A DNA stretch of 64,000 nucleotides from Puniceibacterium sp. IMCC21224 (GTDB lineage Bacteria; Pseudomonadota; Alphaproteobacteria; Rhodobacterales; Rhodobacteraceae), in contig NZ_LDPY01000001.1 in assembly GCF_001038505.1 (NCBI RefSeq), positions 2,046,001-2,110,000 of the forward strand. The letters run 5' to 3'. The first letter of the stretch is position 1. Each line of letters starts with the position of its first letter. Shown in pieces: positions 36,903-46,648 of this stretch. Under the pieces are notes generated by a model that saw only the letters and a list, made by a program, of their open reading frames with translations, had not been told where the DNA came from and made no database searches. Both the position numbers and the translations under genes were made by a program.

Positions 36903-37382
36903 ATGGATCCTCGCAAGCTTGAAATGACGGTGCTGATGACGCCTGATATGGCCAACTTTAGTGGCAAGGTGCATGGTGGTGCGCTGTTGAACCTGTTGGA
37001 CCGGGTGGCGTTTTCCTGCGCCTCGCGGTTTTCGCAGCAATATGCCGTCACGCTGTCGGTGGATCAGGTCGTGTTCAAAGAGCCGATCAATGTCGGCGAA
37101 CTCGTCTCGTTCCGGGCCAGCGTAAACCATGCCGGTCGCACCTCGATGGAGATCGGTATCCGGGTCGAGGCCGAGGACATCCGCAAAGGCACCCGGCGAC
37201 ACACCAATTCGTGCTACTTTACCATGGTCGCGGTCGACGAGGACGGTCGCCCTGCCGAGGTGCCGCAGCTGGACATCACCACCGATATCGAGCGCAAGCG
37301 CCATCAATCGGCGCTGGCCCGACGCCGGTTGCGCCGCCAGTTCGAAGAAGAGATGCGCAAGATCGGCGATGGCGAACCCTGA
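36903..37382 (+). CDS. Acyl-CoA thioesterase (hotdog fold)
   Basis: A 159-residue hotdog-fold thioesterase of the YciA/BACH type that hydrolyses acyl-CoA to free acid and CoA in the cytoplasm. The central helix segment HGGALLNLLDRVAFSCASRF carries the catalytic Asp; VDQVVFKEPINVGELVSF is the usual beta-strand region. The C-terminus is a basic helix (ALARRRLRRQFEEEM). ATG 36903 is preferred over an in-frame ATG at 36867 because it matches the family start. It is a single gene; the next gene starts 126 bases later. Confidence 0.85.
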   Translation: MDPRKLEMTVLMTPDMANFSGKVHGGALLNLLDRVAFSCASRFSQQYAVTLSVDQVVFKEPINVGELVSFRASVNHAGRTSMEIGIRVEAEDIRKGTRRHTNSCYFTMVAVDEDGRPAEVPQLDITTDIERKRHQSALARRRLRRQFEEEMRKIGDGEP

Positions 37383-37508
37383 CATATGCCTGTGCTTATC
37401 CACTGGGCAGGATGCCGAAATCCCCGTCCTGCGCAGGCGTGATGCCTTTCGCTGCCGAAAACGTCAGAGCATAGTCACGACAGTATTTGCATAAGAATGG
37501 GGCCTAAC

Positions 37509-38867
37509 ATGGCGCGCACCGACAAGCTCAAGCTTGGAACCTTTGTCTACACCTTCGGGTTTCATCCCGCCGCCTGGCTGCATCCCGGTTCGGACGTAAA
37601 CGGTGCCAACGATATCACCCATATGGTCAAGGTCGCGCAGATTTCCGAGGCGGCGAAACTGGACTTCATGTTCTTTGCCGACAGCCCCGCTGCCGCCGTT
37701 GGCCACCCCGAAGCACTGGCGCGTCAGCCGACCAAGATGAACCGGTTCGAACCCATTACCGCCATCACGGCGCTAAGTATGGTGACCCAGCGGCTGGGCT
37801 TTGTTGCCACCGCCTCGACCAGTTATTACGAGCCCTTCAACATTGCACGGCTCTATGCGTCGGCTGACCATATTTCGGGCGGGCGGATGTGCTGGAACGT
37901 GGTGACATCGGACCATGACGAGACCGGCTATAACTATAATCGCAAGGGGCTGGACCCGCACGCCGACCGCTACGACCGGGGAGAGGAATTCCTGGATGTG
38001 GTTCTGGGCCTTTGGGACAGTTTCGAGGATGATGCCCTGCTGCTGGACCGCGAAAACGGCATTTACCACGACAAGGACAAGTTGCATCAGCTAGACCATG
38101 TTGGTCCGCACTTTCAGGTCCGCGGGCCGCTGAACATTGCGCGCACGCCGCAGGGGCGTCCTGTGATTGCGCAGGCCGGTGGGTCGGAACGTGGCAAGGA
38201 ATTGGCGGCACGCACCGCCGAGATCGTTTTTTCACTGGCGTCCAACATCGACAAGAATAAGGCGTTTTATGCAGATGTGAAATCGCGCATGGCCAAATAC
38301 GGCCGCGCGCCATCTGACCTCAAGATCATGCCGGGCATTGTCATCAACGTTGGTGAGACCCGCGCCGAAGCCGAGGCTCGTGCACAGGAAATGGTGGACG
38401 TCATGCACCCCGAGGTGGGGCTTCTGATGTTGCAGGAGTTTCTTGAAACCGACCTGCACGGCGCGGATCTGGACGCGCCCTTTCCAATGGAGCGGATGCC
38501 GGACAAGGCCAAGGGATCGGTCGCGATGTTCGCTGAGGTCAAGGAATTTGTCTCGCAAGGCCACAGCCTGCGCGACCTGATCACCCACTATGCACAACGT
38601 CACACCGGCAACGGTTTGACCGGATCGTATATCGAGGTGGCGGATTACATGCAGGAGTGGTTCGAGGCCGAAGCCGCAGACGGGTTCATCCTGATGTGCC
38701 CGACCCTGCCGTCGAGCCTTGCCGATTTCACCCGGCTTGTGGTGCCAGAGCTGCAACGCCGGGGCCTGTTCCGCGATGAATACGAAGGTGCGACCCTGCG
38801 CGAAAACCTTGGTCTGTCCTTTCCGGTGAATCGCTACGCCGCCGCGCGAGGAGACAATGCCGGGTGA
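37509..38867 (+). CDS. Flavin-dependent monooxygenase (NtaA/SnaA/DszA family, LLM class)
   Basis: A ~452-residue bacterial-luciferase-like monooxygenase that uses reduced FMN supplied by a separate reductase. Family features: LGTFVYTFGFHPAAWLHP at the start, FMFFADSPAAAV, the TSTSYYEPFNIARLYASAD segment, SGGRMCWNVVTS, and RPVIAQAGGSERGKELAA in the FMN-phosphate region. Relatives oxidise nitrilotriacetate, EDTA, dibenzothiophene sulfone or dimethyl sulfide; the substrate here cannot be decided. It lies upstream of a polar amino-acid-type ABC transporter in the same direction, which may bring in the substrate. ATG 37497 is an alternative start. Confidence 0.88.
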   Translation: MARTDKLKLGTFVYTFGFHPAAWLHPGSDVNGANDITHMVKVAQISEAAKLDFMFFADSPAAAVGHPEALARQPTKMNRFEPITAITALSMVTQRLGFVATASTSYYEPFNIARLYASADHISGGRMCWNVVTSDHDETGYNYNRKGLDPHADRYDRGEEFLDVVLGLWDSFEDDALLLDRENGIYHDKDKLHQLDHVGPHFQVRGPLNIARTPQGRPVIAQAGGSERGKELAARTAEIVFSLASNIDKNKAFYADVKSRMAKYGRAPSDLKIMPGIVINVGETRAEAEARAQEMVDVMHPEVGLLMLQEFLETDLHGADLDAPFPMERMPDKAKGSVAMFAEVKEFVSQGHSLRDLITHYAQRHTGNGLTGSYIEVADYMQEWFEAEAADGFILMCPTLPSSLADFTRLVVPELQRRGLFRDEYEGATLRENLGLSFPVNRYAAARGDNAG

Positions 38868-39177
38868 CGTCAAAGCCCGAATTTGCCGCAATCATTGGCA
38901 AAAGTGCTGTGCGAGTCGGGGCCTGGATCTGCCGACGAAATCGTTACACTGCTAAACGAATTGGATCAACTGATCGGATCTCTGCCTGATGGTTGCGCTG
39001 CGATTTGGAAATATGCACAATTAACGGGCGGTCTGGAGTGTTGTCCTAATTAATTAGCGCTTGATTTTACTGTTCATGGGTATTTGTGTACACAAATGCA
39101 TCGCTGTGCCATCTGACGCGGTACAGTCCAGAAAACCATCAACGATGCCTCACACGAGGCGCACAGGGAGATTATTC
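38868..39177. other. 310-base intergenic region before the ABC operon
   Basis: No gene is supported here. The stretch becomes AT-rich at about 39000-39100 and includes a perfect 16-base palindrome. A ribosome site (CAGGGAG) lies before the binding-protein gene. Confidence 0.6.
39082..39097. promoter_or_regulatory. Perfect 16-base palindrome upstream of the ABC operon
   Basis: ATTTGTGTACACAAAT is perfectly self-complementary and sits 81 bases before the binding-protein start in an AT-rich promoter-like stretch. It looks like an operator for a dimeric repressor (GntR or similar). No regulator gene is adjacent, so the binding protein is unknown. Confidence 0.55.
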
Positions 39178-40002
39178 ATGCGCAAGCACATTCTTGCCGC
39201 CCTCGCAGGAGCGGCCTTTGTCATCGGTTCCGGTGTCCCGGCACTGGCTCAGGACGCGCTCGAACGCGTGATGGCGGCCGGCGTGCTCAAGGTCGGCACC
39301 GAGACGGCCTTTGCCCCGTTCGACTTTGTTGATGCAGGCACACATACCGGCCTCAATACCGAGATCTATGCAGAGATCGGCAAAGACATGGGTGTCGAGA
39401 TCGAGTGGATCACCCTTGACTGGACCGGGGTTCTGCCCGGACTTGAAGCGGGTCGTTTCGACGTGGTCGCAGGCCCCGCCACCATCACCAAGGAACGGAT
39501 GGAGCGTTACCGCTTTTCCTCGCCCATTGCCGAGGCCACCGTGGCCCTGCTGGTTGGCGCGGGTAGCGACATCGCGGCACCCGCCGACATCGCGGGCAAA
39601 CCCGTAGGATCGGGTACAGGTACGGCGCAACTGGCACAGCTTCAGACCTTTGGTGCCACCCTCGATACGCCACCGACTGAGTATCGCGAATATGTCTCGT
39701 TCAATGAATCCTACGCCGACCTTGCCGCTGGCCGGATCGAGGCGGTTGCCAATTCTCTGCCCAACATCGCCTTTGTGGCCAGCCAGCGCCCCGAAGTCTT
39801 CAAGGTCGTGACACCTGCCTTTGGCACGCCGACATATTTCGGTTTTCCGGGTCGGATCGAGCCGGAATTTGCCAGCCTGATGGACAAGATCGACGAGATC
39901 CTGCTGGCAATGAAGGCAGACGGCCGCATGGAAGCACTACAAGAGAAATGGTTCGGCACCACCTTTGACATGCCCGACTATGTAACCGAGCCGAATATCT
40001 GA
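39178..40002 (+). CDS. Polar amino-acid-type ABC transporter binding protein
   Basis: A 274-residue periplasmic receptor of family 3 (SBP_bac_3). A signal peptide ends at ALA-Q (residue ~24). The opening LKVGTETAFAPFDFVDAGTHTGLNTEI, then DWTGVLPGLEAGRFDVVAGPATITKERMERYRFSSP, is typical of amino acid receptors, with the Arg and Asp residues that hold the amino acid carboxylate and amine. ATG 39178 follows CAGGGAG; an upstream in-frame ATG at 39061 lies across the palindrome and is unlikely. It heads a four-gene operon. Confidence 0.9.
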   Translation: MRKHILAALAGAAFVIGSGVPALAQDALERVMAAGVLKVGTETAFAPFDFVDAGTHTGLNTEIYAEIGKDMGVEIEWITLDWTGVLPGLEAGRFDVVAGPATITKERMERYRFSSPIAEATVALLVGAGSDIAAPADIAGKPVGSGTGTAQLAQLQTFGATLDTPPTEYREYVSFNESYADLAAGRIEAVANSLPNIAFVASQRPEVFKVVTPAFGTPTYFGFPGRIEPEFASLMDKIDEILLAMKADGRMEALQEKWFGTTFDMPDYVTEPNI

Positions 40003-40091
40003 TATCAGCTCTATCTGCTGCGGGGCGTGTCGCGCGCCCCGCGACTTTGTCTAAGACGCATGTCGCCGAAACAGGAACGGACCTAAGATAG

Positions 40092-40736
40092 ATGACCTGG
40101 TATCTGTTCCAGCTCTTGCTGCAGGCGTCGCTGATGACGATTTTTGTCAGCGCAATTTCGATCTTTGCCGGGCTTGGAATCGCCATTCTGCTGTCTGCGA
40201 TGCGGATGTCGGGGAACCGATGGGCCTTTCGCAGCGCCGGAGTGTTCATTTCCTTCTTTCGCGGCGTGCCGCTGCTGGTGCAGCTCTTGCTGATCTTCAA
40301 CCTGTTGCCGGTGATCGGAATCACGTTACCCAGCCTCGCTACTGCCGTCATCGGCCTGTCGCTTTGCACAGCTGCCTATCAGGCGGAAAACCTGCGTGGT
40401 GGTTTCGAGGGGGTGCCGGTCGGCTTGATCGAAAGCGCGGAAATGGCCGGATTTTCGCGGATCCAAAGCTTTTTCTGGATCCGCACGCCTATTGCCCTGC
40501 GCATGACGTTTCCGGCGCTGGTGAATGAGGCAATCCTGATCCTCAAGGCATCGTCGCTGGTGTCGGTCGTAGGGTTGGTCGAACTGACCAAGATGGCGCA
40601 GAACCTCTCAGCCTCAACCTACCAACCGCTGCCGATCTTTGCCTCTGCCGGGCTGATCTATCTGGTGATCAACCTGATCGTTGCCTTTTTCGCCCGACGG
40701 GCCGAAGACGCATTGCCCGGGTTGCCTGCCAAATGA
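40092..40736 (+). CDS. Amino-acid-type ABC transporter permease (first)
   Basis: A 214-residue inner-membrane protein with about five helices of the His/Glu/Gln/Arg/opine permease type. The N-terminal SFFRGVPLLVQLLLIFNLLP and the EAA-like loop ENLRGGFEGVPVGLIESAEMAGFSRIQ are characteristic and contact the ATPase. It overlaps the next permease gene by four bases, and the two should form the heterodimeric channel. Confidence 0.9.
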   Translation: MTWYLFQLLLQASLMTIFVSAISIFAGLGIAILLSAMRMSGNRWAFRSAGVFISFFRGVPLLVQLLLIFNLLPVIGITLPSLATAVIGLSLCTAAYQAENLRGGFEGVPVGLIESAEMAGFSRIQSFFWIRTPIALRMTFPALVNEAILILKASSLVSVVGLVELTKMAQNLSASTYQPLPIFASAGLIYLVINLIVAFFARRAEDALPGLPAK

Positions 40737-41395
40737 GCTTTGATTTCGCTGTCATCCTTGCCAAAGGTCCGCAGATTCTAGCCGGGCTGGGCGTCACCAT
40801 TCTGTTGTGGATTGCGGGAACTGCGCTGGCGGTGGTCATTGGATTTCTAATCGCGACGGCACGCCGTTTTGGCGGACCAATGATAAACCTTCTGCTGTCG
40901 ATCCCGGTCGAAATACTGCGCGGCACACCGTTTCTGGTGCAGATTTTTCTGCTGTATTTCGGCGGGCCCTATATCGGTCTGCGGCTTGATCCGGTGACGG
41001 CGGGGTTGCTGGGGCTGAGCCTGTATGGCGCCGCCTATTATTCCGAGATTTTCCGCGCCGGTTATCAGTCGGTCCCGGTCGGCCATGTAGAGGCGGCGGA
41101 ATGCGTCGGTTTCAGCCGCGTCCAAACCATCCTGTATGTGCTGCTGCCGGAAATGGCGCTGCTGGTGTTGCCGCCTTCGCTGAATATGACCGTGATCCTG
41201 CTCAAAGAGACTGCGCTTTTGTCTCTGATCACGGTGCCCGAGATGACCATGACGGTCAGCGCTATCGGATCGCAGCAATACGCCTTTGTCGAATCCATCG
41301 TCGTTCTGGCACTGGTCTACTGGGCGCTGGTCGAACTGGCGAATCTGCTGGGCCGGATCACCGAACGCAAACTTTCAAAGCTGAGTATAACCTGA
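40733..41395 (+). CDS. Amino-acid-type ABC transporter permease (second)
   Basis: A 220-residue membrane protein of the same family as its neighbour, with LRGTPFLVQIFLLYFGGPYIG and the EAA loop SEIFRAGYQSVPVGHVEAAECVGFSRVQ. It couples through a four-base overlap with the first permease and is followed within one base by the ATPase gene. Confidence 0.9.
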   Translation: MSFDFAVILAKGPQILAGLGVTILLWIAGTALAVVIGFLIATARRFGGPMINLLLSIPVEILRGTPFLVQIFLLYFGGPYIGLRLDPVTAGLLGLSLYGAAYYSEIFRAGYQSVPVGHVEAAECVGFSRVQTILYVLLPEMALLVLPPSLNMTVILLKETALLSLITVPEMTMTVSAIGSQQYAFVESIVVLALVYWALVELANLLGRITERKLSKLSIT

Positions 41396-41396
41396 C

Positions 41397-42185
41397 ATGA
41401 CCGAGCCCGCGATCCGCATCGAAAACGTCTCGAAAAAGTTTGGTGACACGGTTGTGTTGCGCGACATCAACCTTGAGGTGCCGCGCGGGCAGGTGTCCTG
41501 CTTGATCGGGCCGTCAGGGTCGGGTAAATCGACGCTTCTGCGCTGTATGGCGTTTCTCGAAGAGGCCAACAGCGGCACCATCACGATCGAGGGTGAACCG
41601 CTGGGCTTTGTCACCGGTCCCCACGGGCGACGGCGCCAGAGCGCGGCCGAACTGCGCAAGGCGCGTTCGAAGATTGGCATGGTGTTCCAACAGTTCAATC
41701 TGTGGCCGCATATGACAGCGCTCGGCAATGTCGCCGCCTCCTTGCGGCGGGTGCGCAAAATGCCCCGCGCCGAAGCAGAGGCCAAAGCCATGGCGCAACT
41801 GGAAAAGGTCGATCTTAAGGAGCGCGCCGGGCATTACCCTTCGCAATTATCCGGTGGACAGCAACAGCGGGTGGCGATTGCCCGCGCTCTGGCGCTGGAT
41901 CCGACGATCATGCTGTTTGACGAACCGACTTCGGCGCTCGACCCCGAACTGACTGGCGAGGTGCTGAATGTGATGCGCACACTGGCCGACGAAGGCATGA
42001 CCATGGTTGTCGTCACCCATGAGATCGGATTTGCTGCATCGGTCGGCAACAACGTCTGTTTTCTGGATCATGGCAAGCTGCTGTTCCACGATACGCCGCA
42101 AAAGGTTTTTGCCGCGCCGCGCAATCCCCGGCTTGAACAGTTTCTCGATACATATCTCGATCGGGGCGCCTTTCTGTTGCAGTGA
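41397..42185 (+). CDS. Amino-acid-type ABC transporter ATP-binding protein
   Basis: A 262-residue ATPase that powers the transporter. Motifs: Walker A GPSGSGKST (near residue 38), Q-loop FQQFNLWPHMTAL, signature LSGGQQQR, Walker B IMLFDEPTSALDPE and switch His in VVVTHEIGFA. An extra ~20-residue hydrophilic segment (GFVTGPHGRRRQSAAELRKA) lies between Walker A and the Q-loop, seen in some polar amino acid ATPases. It is the last gene of the operon. Confidence 0.94.
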   Translation: MTEPAIRIENVSKKFGDTVVLRDINLEVPRGQVSCLIGPSGSGKSTLLRCMAFLEEANSGTITIEGEPLGFVTGPHGRRRQSAAELRKARSKIGMVFQQFNLWPHMTALGNVAASLRRVRKMPRAEAEAKAMAQLEKVDLKERAGHYPSQLSGGQQQRVAIARALALDPTIMLFDEPTSALDPELTGEVLNVMRTLADEGMTMVVVTHEIGFAASVGNNVCFLDHGKLLFHDTPQKVFAAPRNPRLEQFLDTYLDRGAFLLQ

Positions 42186-42328
42186 GCCATCGATAGAACC
42201 AAACTCAGACGCTGGGATATTAGATCAGGCTTTGAAATCGAATTTGCTCGCGATGGCTTTGCCTTGACGCAATCCAGTCAGCATGTAGCTTGGCCTATAT
42301 CAAGCAATTCATATTTTCGGAGCTATAG

Positions 42329-45300
42329 ATGGTCAGCATTATAACAGTTTCGCCGTCCCCTGCGGACGAATCGGTGCAATTCGGGAACGGTGGTTTTCTA
42401 GAATTCGGTTTGAATCTTTCCGAAGCATCGACAAACGTCATTACGGTTGGGTATCGGCTCTTTGCTGGCACAGCTGTGTTGGACAGGGACACACCGACGC
42501 GGGTCGGCGCCGTGACTTTTGCACCCGGAGATTTGAACCAAAGCGTTGATTTCCGCGTCACCAGCGACAGTGTCGCGGAATCCGATGAATCTGTGGTGAT
42601 GGAGTTTTTTGACCCCACTGGCGGCGCACTCTTTGCTGGTGATGCGCAAACTCTGCGGGCGACGAACTTTATCCTTGATGACGACAGTATCGGCAACACC
42701 CGGTCATTGCTGGTGTCGTCTCCGATCATCGTTGAGGGCGATAACGGCAGCAAACAGGCCATCTTCGACGTCTCGATCTCGCAAGCGTTTGAGACGTCGA
42801 CCAGCTTTGCCTACAGCACCAAAGACGGCTCTGCGACGGCCGGTCAGGATTACACGGCGCAAAGCGGTGTTGTGACCTTTGCGCCCGGATTGTTGCGGGT
42901 GCCGGTCACAATCAATATCTCGGGCGATACGCAGATCGAGGCCAGTGAATTCTTTCAGTTGGTCGTGGAAACCAATGACTCCATCGGCGATGGCGGTATC
43001 GGCGCGGTGGGCGAGGCGCGCATTCTGGACGACGATGCCGGCGGCGCGTTGCCGACCATTTCGTTCGAAGGCAACAACGCACAGGAATCCATTGCCTTTG
43101 GCAACGGCGGACTTACCACCTTTGTCATTCGGCTGTCCGAACCTGCGACCGATGTGGTTACGGTCGACTACCGGACCTATCAGGGCACAGCGACCAAACA
43201 TGACGACTATCCCGCGGTCAGTGGCACAGTAACCTTTGCCATCGGGCAGACGGTGGCGGCGATCAATATCGAGGTTGTCAGTGACAGTGACGCCGAACCC
43301 GACGAGAGCTTTTTCCTTGAGCTCGCGGACCCGGTGGGCGCAGAATTTGCCGGTGGCGCTCCGGTGCTGCGCGAAACCGCCTTTATTTATGATGATGACG
43401 GTGTCGGGCAGGTCCGCGGGTTGCATGTGTCGTCGCCGGTTATTGTCGAAGGCGATAGCGGAACGCAAATCGCGAATTTTGACGTCACCCTGTCGCGCCC
43501 CTCGGACGTGGCGCTTGCGTTTCAATATACCACTCAGGATGCAGGTGGCGCTGCGGGCAGCGACTATGTTGCGCGGTCGGGAACCGTCATCTTTGCGCCG
43601 GGGCAGACACATGCCAACATTGCGGTGACAGTGAACGGCGACACCACAAGCGAACCGACTGAGCTGGTGCAGCTGGTTGTCACCCCGACCACTGCGCTGG
43701 GGGATGGAGGCACAGGTGCTGTGGGCGAACTGACTATCCTGGACGATGACGCGGGCGGCGCCTTGCCGACGTTCTCGGTTTCGTCGGGCAACGCACCGGA
43801 ATCCATACGGTTCGGCAATGGCGGCAATGCGATGTTCGTCGCCACTTTGTCCGAGGCGGCAACCGACACCGTCACCGTCGGCTATCGCACGATTCCCGCC
43901 ACCGCGACTGCTATTACCGATTTCAACAGCACCAGCGGCACGCTGACCTTTGCACCGGGTGAAACGTCGCAAACGCGGTTGTTCGGCGCGGTCAGCGATT
44001 CGATTGATGAGGACGACGAAGCCTTTACGGTCGAGTTCTTTGATATCATCGGCGCGGTCTTTGCGGGCGGGGCCAAAACCCTGACGAACAGCAGTTTCCT
44101 GATCGACGACGATGGCGTCGGATTGGACCGTGGCCTGCTGGTGTCGAACCCGACTCTGATCGAGGGCGATGACGGCACGGCGCTGGCACGTTTCGAAGTG
44201 ATGATTTCGCGCCCCAGCAGCGACACGCCGATCAGCTTTGCTTACGCGACGCAGAATGGCAGCGCCGTTGCCGGTTCGGATTATGTGGCCACTTCGGGCA
44301 CGCTGACCTTTGCGCCCGGGCAGACCCGTGCCTTTGTCGATGTTGCCGTGTCGGGGGATTTGATGCCTGAGGTTTCGGAATTCTTTCAGTTGGTTGTGAC
44401 GCCGACGACCGCGTTGGGCGATCGCGGCGCAGGGGCCGTGGGCACCGCCGACATTCTGGACGATGATGGTGCGGACGGTTTGCCCAGTATCTCGGTGAGG
44501 TCCAGCAACGCCGACGAATCCGTGCCTTTTGGCAATGGCGGCGTGATCGACTGGATCCTGACGCTGTCCGAACCTGCGGCGGACACGGTGACCGTGCGGG
44601 TGCGTGCTGCGGATGTCACGGCGGTTGGTGGGACGGATTTCCCGGATCTGGCCGAAACCGTGACCTTTGCGCCCGGCGTTACCTCAGTCACCATGTCGCT
44701 GCGGGTCAGCAGTGACTCGCTTGACGAGGCGGATGAATCTCTGGCGCTCGAACTTTATGACCCGGTCGGGGCCGTGTTGGCGGGTGGTGCCCCGGTGCTG
44801 CAGTCAGGTGCCTTTATCCTGGATGACGACGGGGTGGGTCTGAACCGTGCGATCCTTGTCTCTGATGTGCAGGTGGTCGAAAACGATGACGGCCCGGTGA
44901 TTGCCACGTTTGAGATCGCGGTATCGCGTCCCTTTGATGTGGCCACAACGATCAGTTACGAAACCATCGGTGTGACGGCGACCTCGGGCGCCGATTTCAC
45001 CGCTTCCACCGGGTCGATCACCTTTCAGCCTGGACAAACGCAGGCCGCAGTGAATGTTGCGGTGCTGGCCGACAGTGCGGTTGAGACGGCGGAAACCTTC
45101 CTGCTATCGCTGGTCACTCCGCTCCCGACGAGCCTGACCGGAAACGCTCAGGGGACGTTGGGCACGGCAACGATCCTGCCACCGCCGAATTCGCTGCCCG
45201 GCGGGAACGTGACTATCGCGGGCTCGCCGTTCGAGGATCAGGTTCTGACCGCGATCACAAGCGCAATCACCGATGCGGACGGAGTGCCAAGCGACGGTTT

Positions 45301-46648
45301 CGTCTATCAATGGCATGTCGATGGCGCCGCGGTTGGGGGGGCAACTGCCCGGACCTACACACCGGGGCAGGCGCAGGTCGGCAGCAACATCAGCGTGACG
45401 GTCACCTATATCGACGGTGGTGGCACCACCGAAACGCTGACCAGTGCCGCCACTGCGGCGATCCTCAATAGCAACGACGCACCGGTCGGGTCGGTCCAGA
45501 TCGTCGGGGATGCGCAGGCAGGCAAAGCGCTGTTAGCCGATACGAGCAGTATCGCAGATCCTGATGGGCTCGGGGCGTTTTCGTACCAATGGTTGCGGGG
45601 CGGGATCGCGATTCCGGGTGCCTCTGCCACCGCATACACGGCACAACCGGATGACATCGGATCGGTGCTGTCGGTGCGGGTCAGCTATGTTGACGCCTTT
45701 GGCACGGCAGAGATGCTTAGTGCGACGGCTGGTATGGTGCGGGTCGCGTCAGCAACCAGCGGAAATGATTCCATTTCGGGTGGTCCGCGTGACGATCGGG
45801 TCGAAGGTGGCGATGGCAACGATACCTTGAACGGTGCCGGCGGCGATGACGGTGTGCTCGGGGCCAGCGGTAATGACTCGCTCTTTGGTGGGCTGGGTGA
45901 CGACAATATCGCGGCGGGTGACGGCAACGATTTTGTTGATGGCGGCGAAGGCAATGATTTCATCGGTGGCGGCTTGGGCGATGACACGCTTTTGGGCGGT
46001 GCCGGCAATGACACGCTGGGCGGCGGTTCCGGCAGAGACAGCATCTCTGGCGGCGACGGCGATGACGTGATCGCGGGCGGCGGCGACGATGACTACATTA
46101 ATGGGGGCGCGGGCAACGACACGATCGGCGGATCGTTTGGCCACGATACAATTCTGGGCGGTGATGGCGACGATTCCCTTGGCGGTGGCACCGGACGCGA
46201 TTCACTGGTCGGTGGGAACGGCGACGACGCAATTGGCGGCGGCGAAGGCGACGACACGGTCGAAGGCGGCGCGGGCGATGATTTCCTTGCCGGCGGCGGG
46301 CGTGACGACGTGATCGACGGCGGTGCAGGCGATGACCGGATCAACGGCGGCACAGGCAATGACACCATGACCGGCGGCGCCGGTGCGGATCTGTTTATCT
46401 TTAACGGGTTCGTCGATGGGGAAACCGACACCATCCTCGGCTTCGAGGACGGCGTTGACAGGTTCCGCATGGCCGGTGTCGAGAATGCGCCGGGTTCGGG
46501 GCTTCGGGGGTTTGTCGATGCGCTGAACATCACCGACACACTGGTCGAGGGCGTCGCAGGGGTGGAAATGTCGTTTGGTGGCCAGACCATTCTGGTTGCC
46601 GGTGTCTCTGCCGACGGGCTGACATCTGACGATTTTATCTTCGTCTGA
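42329..46648 (+). CDS. Giant Calx-beta / RTX calcium-binding secreted protein
   Basis: A 1439-residue acidic protein with no N-terminal signal peptide. Residues 1-~950 hold eight Calx-beta-like modules, each ending in a DDD motif (ILDDD, FIYDDDG), arranged as four pairs of two module types with a period of about 240 residues. Two Ig-like modules follow (about 955-1140), one with YQWHVDGAAV and one with YQWLRGGIAI. RTX nonapeptide repeats of the GGxGNDxL type run from about 1144 to 1350, then a C-terminal region ending SDDFIFV with the features of a type I secretion signal. It should be exported by a type I system encoded elsewhere, fold on Ca2+ outside, and act in adhesion or surface layers. 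Confidence 0.9.
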   Translation: MVSIITVSPSPADESVQFGNGGFLEFGLNLSEASTNVITVGYRLFAGTAVLDRDTPTRVGAVTFAPGDLNQSVDFRVTSDSVAESDESVVMEFFDPTGGALFAGDAQTLRATNFILDDDSIGNTRSLLVSSPIIVEGDNGSKQAIFDVSISQAFETSTSFAYSTKDGSATAGQDYTAQSGVVTFAPGLLRVPVTINISGDTQIEASEFFQLVVETNDSIGDGGIGAVGEARILDDDAGGALPTISFEGNNAQESIAFGNGGLTTFVIRLSEPATDVVTVDYRTYQGTATKHDDYPAVSGTVTFAIGQTVAAINIEVVSDSDAEPDESFFLELADPVGAEFAGGAPVLRETAFIYDDDGVGQVRGLHVSSPVIVEGDSGTQIANFDVTLSRPSDVALAFQYTTQDAGGAAGSDYVARSGTVIFAPGQTHANIAVTVNGDTTSEPTELVQLVVTPTTALGDGGTGAVGELTILDDDAGGALPTFSVSSGNAPESIRFGNGGNAMFVATLSEAATDTVTVGYRTIPATATAITDFNSTSGTLTFAPGETSQTRLFGAVSDSIDEDDEAFTVEFFDIIGAVFAGGAKTLTNSSFLIDDDGVGLDRGLLVSNPTLIEGDDGTALARFEVMISRPSSDTPISFAYATQNGSAVAGSDYVATSGTLTFAPGQTRAFVDVAVSGDLMPEVSEFFQLVVTPTTALGDRGAGAVGTADILDDDGADGLPSISVRSSNADESVPFGNGGVIDWILTLSEPAADTVTVRVRAADVTAVGGTDFPDLAETVTFAPGVTSVTMSLRVSSDSLDEADESLALELYDPVGAVLAGGAPVLQSGAFILDDDGVGLNRAILVSDVQVVENDDGPVIATFEIAVSRPFDVATTISYETIGVTATSGADFTASTGSITFQPGQTQAAVNVAVLADSAVETAETFLLSLVTPLPTSLTGNAQGTLGTATILPPPNSLPGGNVTIAGSPFEDQVLTAITSAITDADGVPSDGFVYQWHVDGAAVGGATARTYTPGQAQVGSNISVTVTYIDGGGTTETLTSAATAAILNSNDAPVGSVQIVGDAQAGKALLADTSSIADPDGLGAFSYQWLRGGIAIPGASATAYTAQPDDIGSVLSVRVSYVDAFGTAEMLSATAGMVRVASATSGNDSISGGPRDDRVEGGDGNDTLNGAGGDDGVLGASGNDSLFGGLGDDNIAAGDGNDFVDGGEGNDFIGGGLGDDTLLGGAGNDTLGGGSGRDSISGGDGDDVIAGGGDDDYINGGAGNDTIGGSFGHDTILGGDGDDSLGGGTGRDSLVGGNGDDAIGGGEGDDTVEGGAGDDFLAGGGRDDVIDGGAGDDRINGGTGNDTMTGGAGADLFIFNGFVDGETDTILGFEDGVDRFRMAGVENAPGSGLRGFVDALNITDTLVEGVAGVEMSFGGQTILVAGVSADGLTSDDFIFV

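Noticed and set aside
45760..46400. A short-repeat array resembling a CRISPR or minisatellite
   Set aside because: The GGCGG-rich repeats are in frame and encode RTX nonapeptides of the secreted protein; there are no unique spacers.
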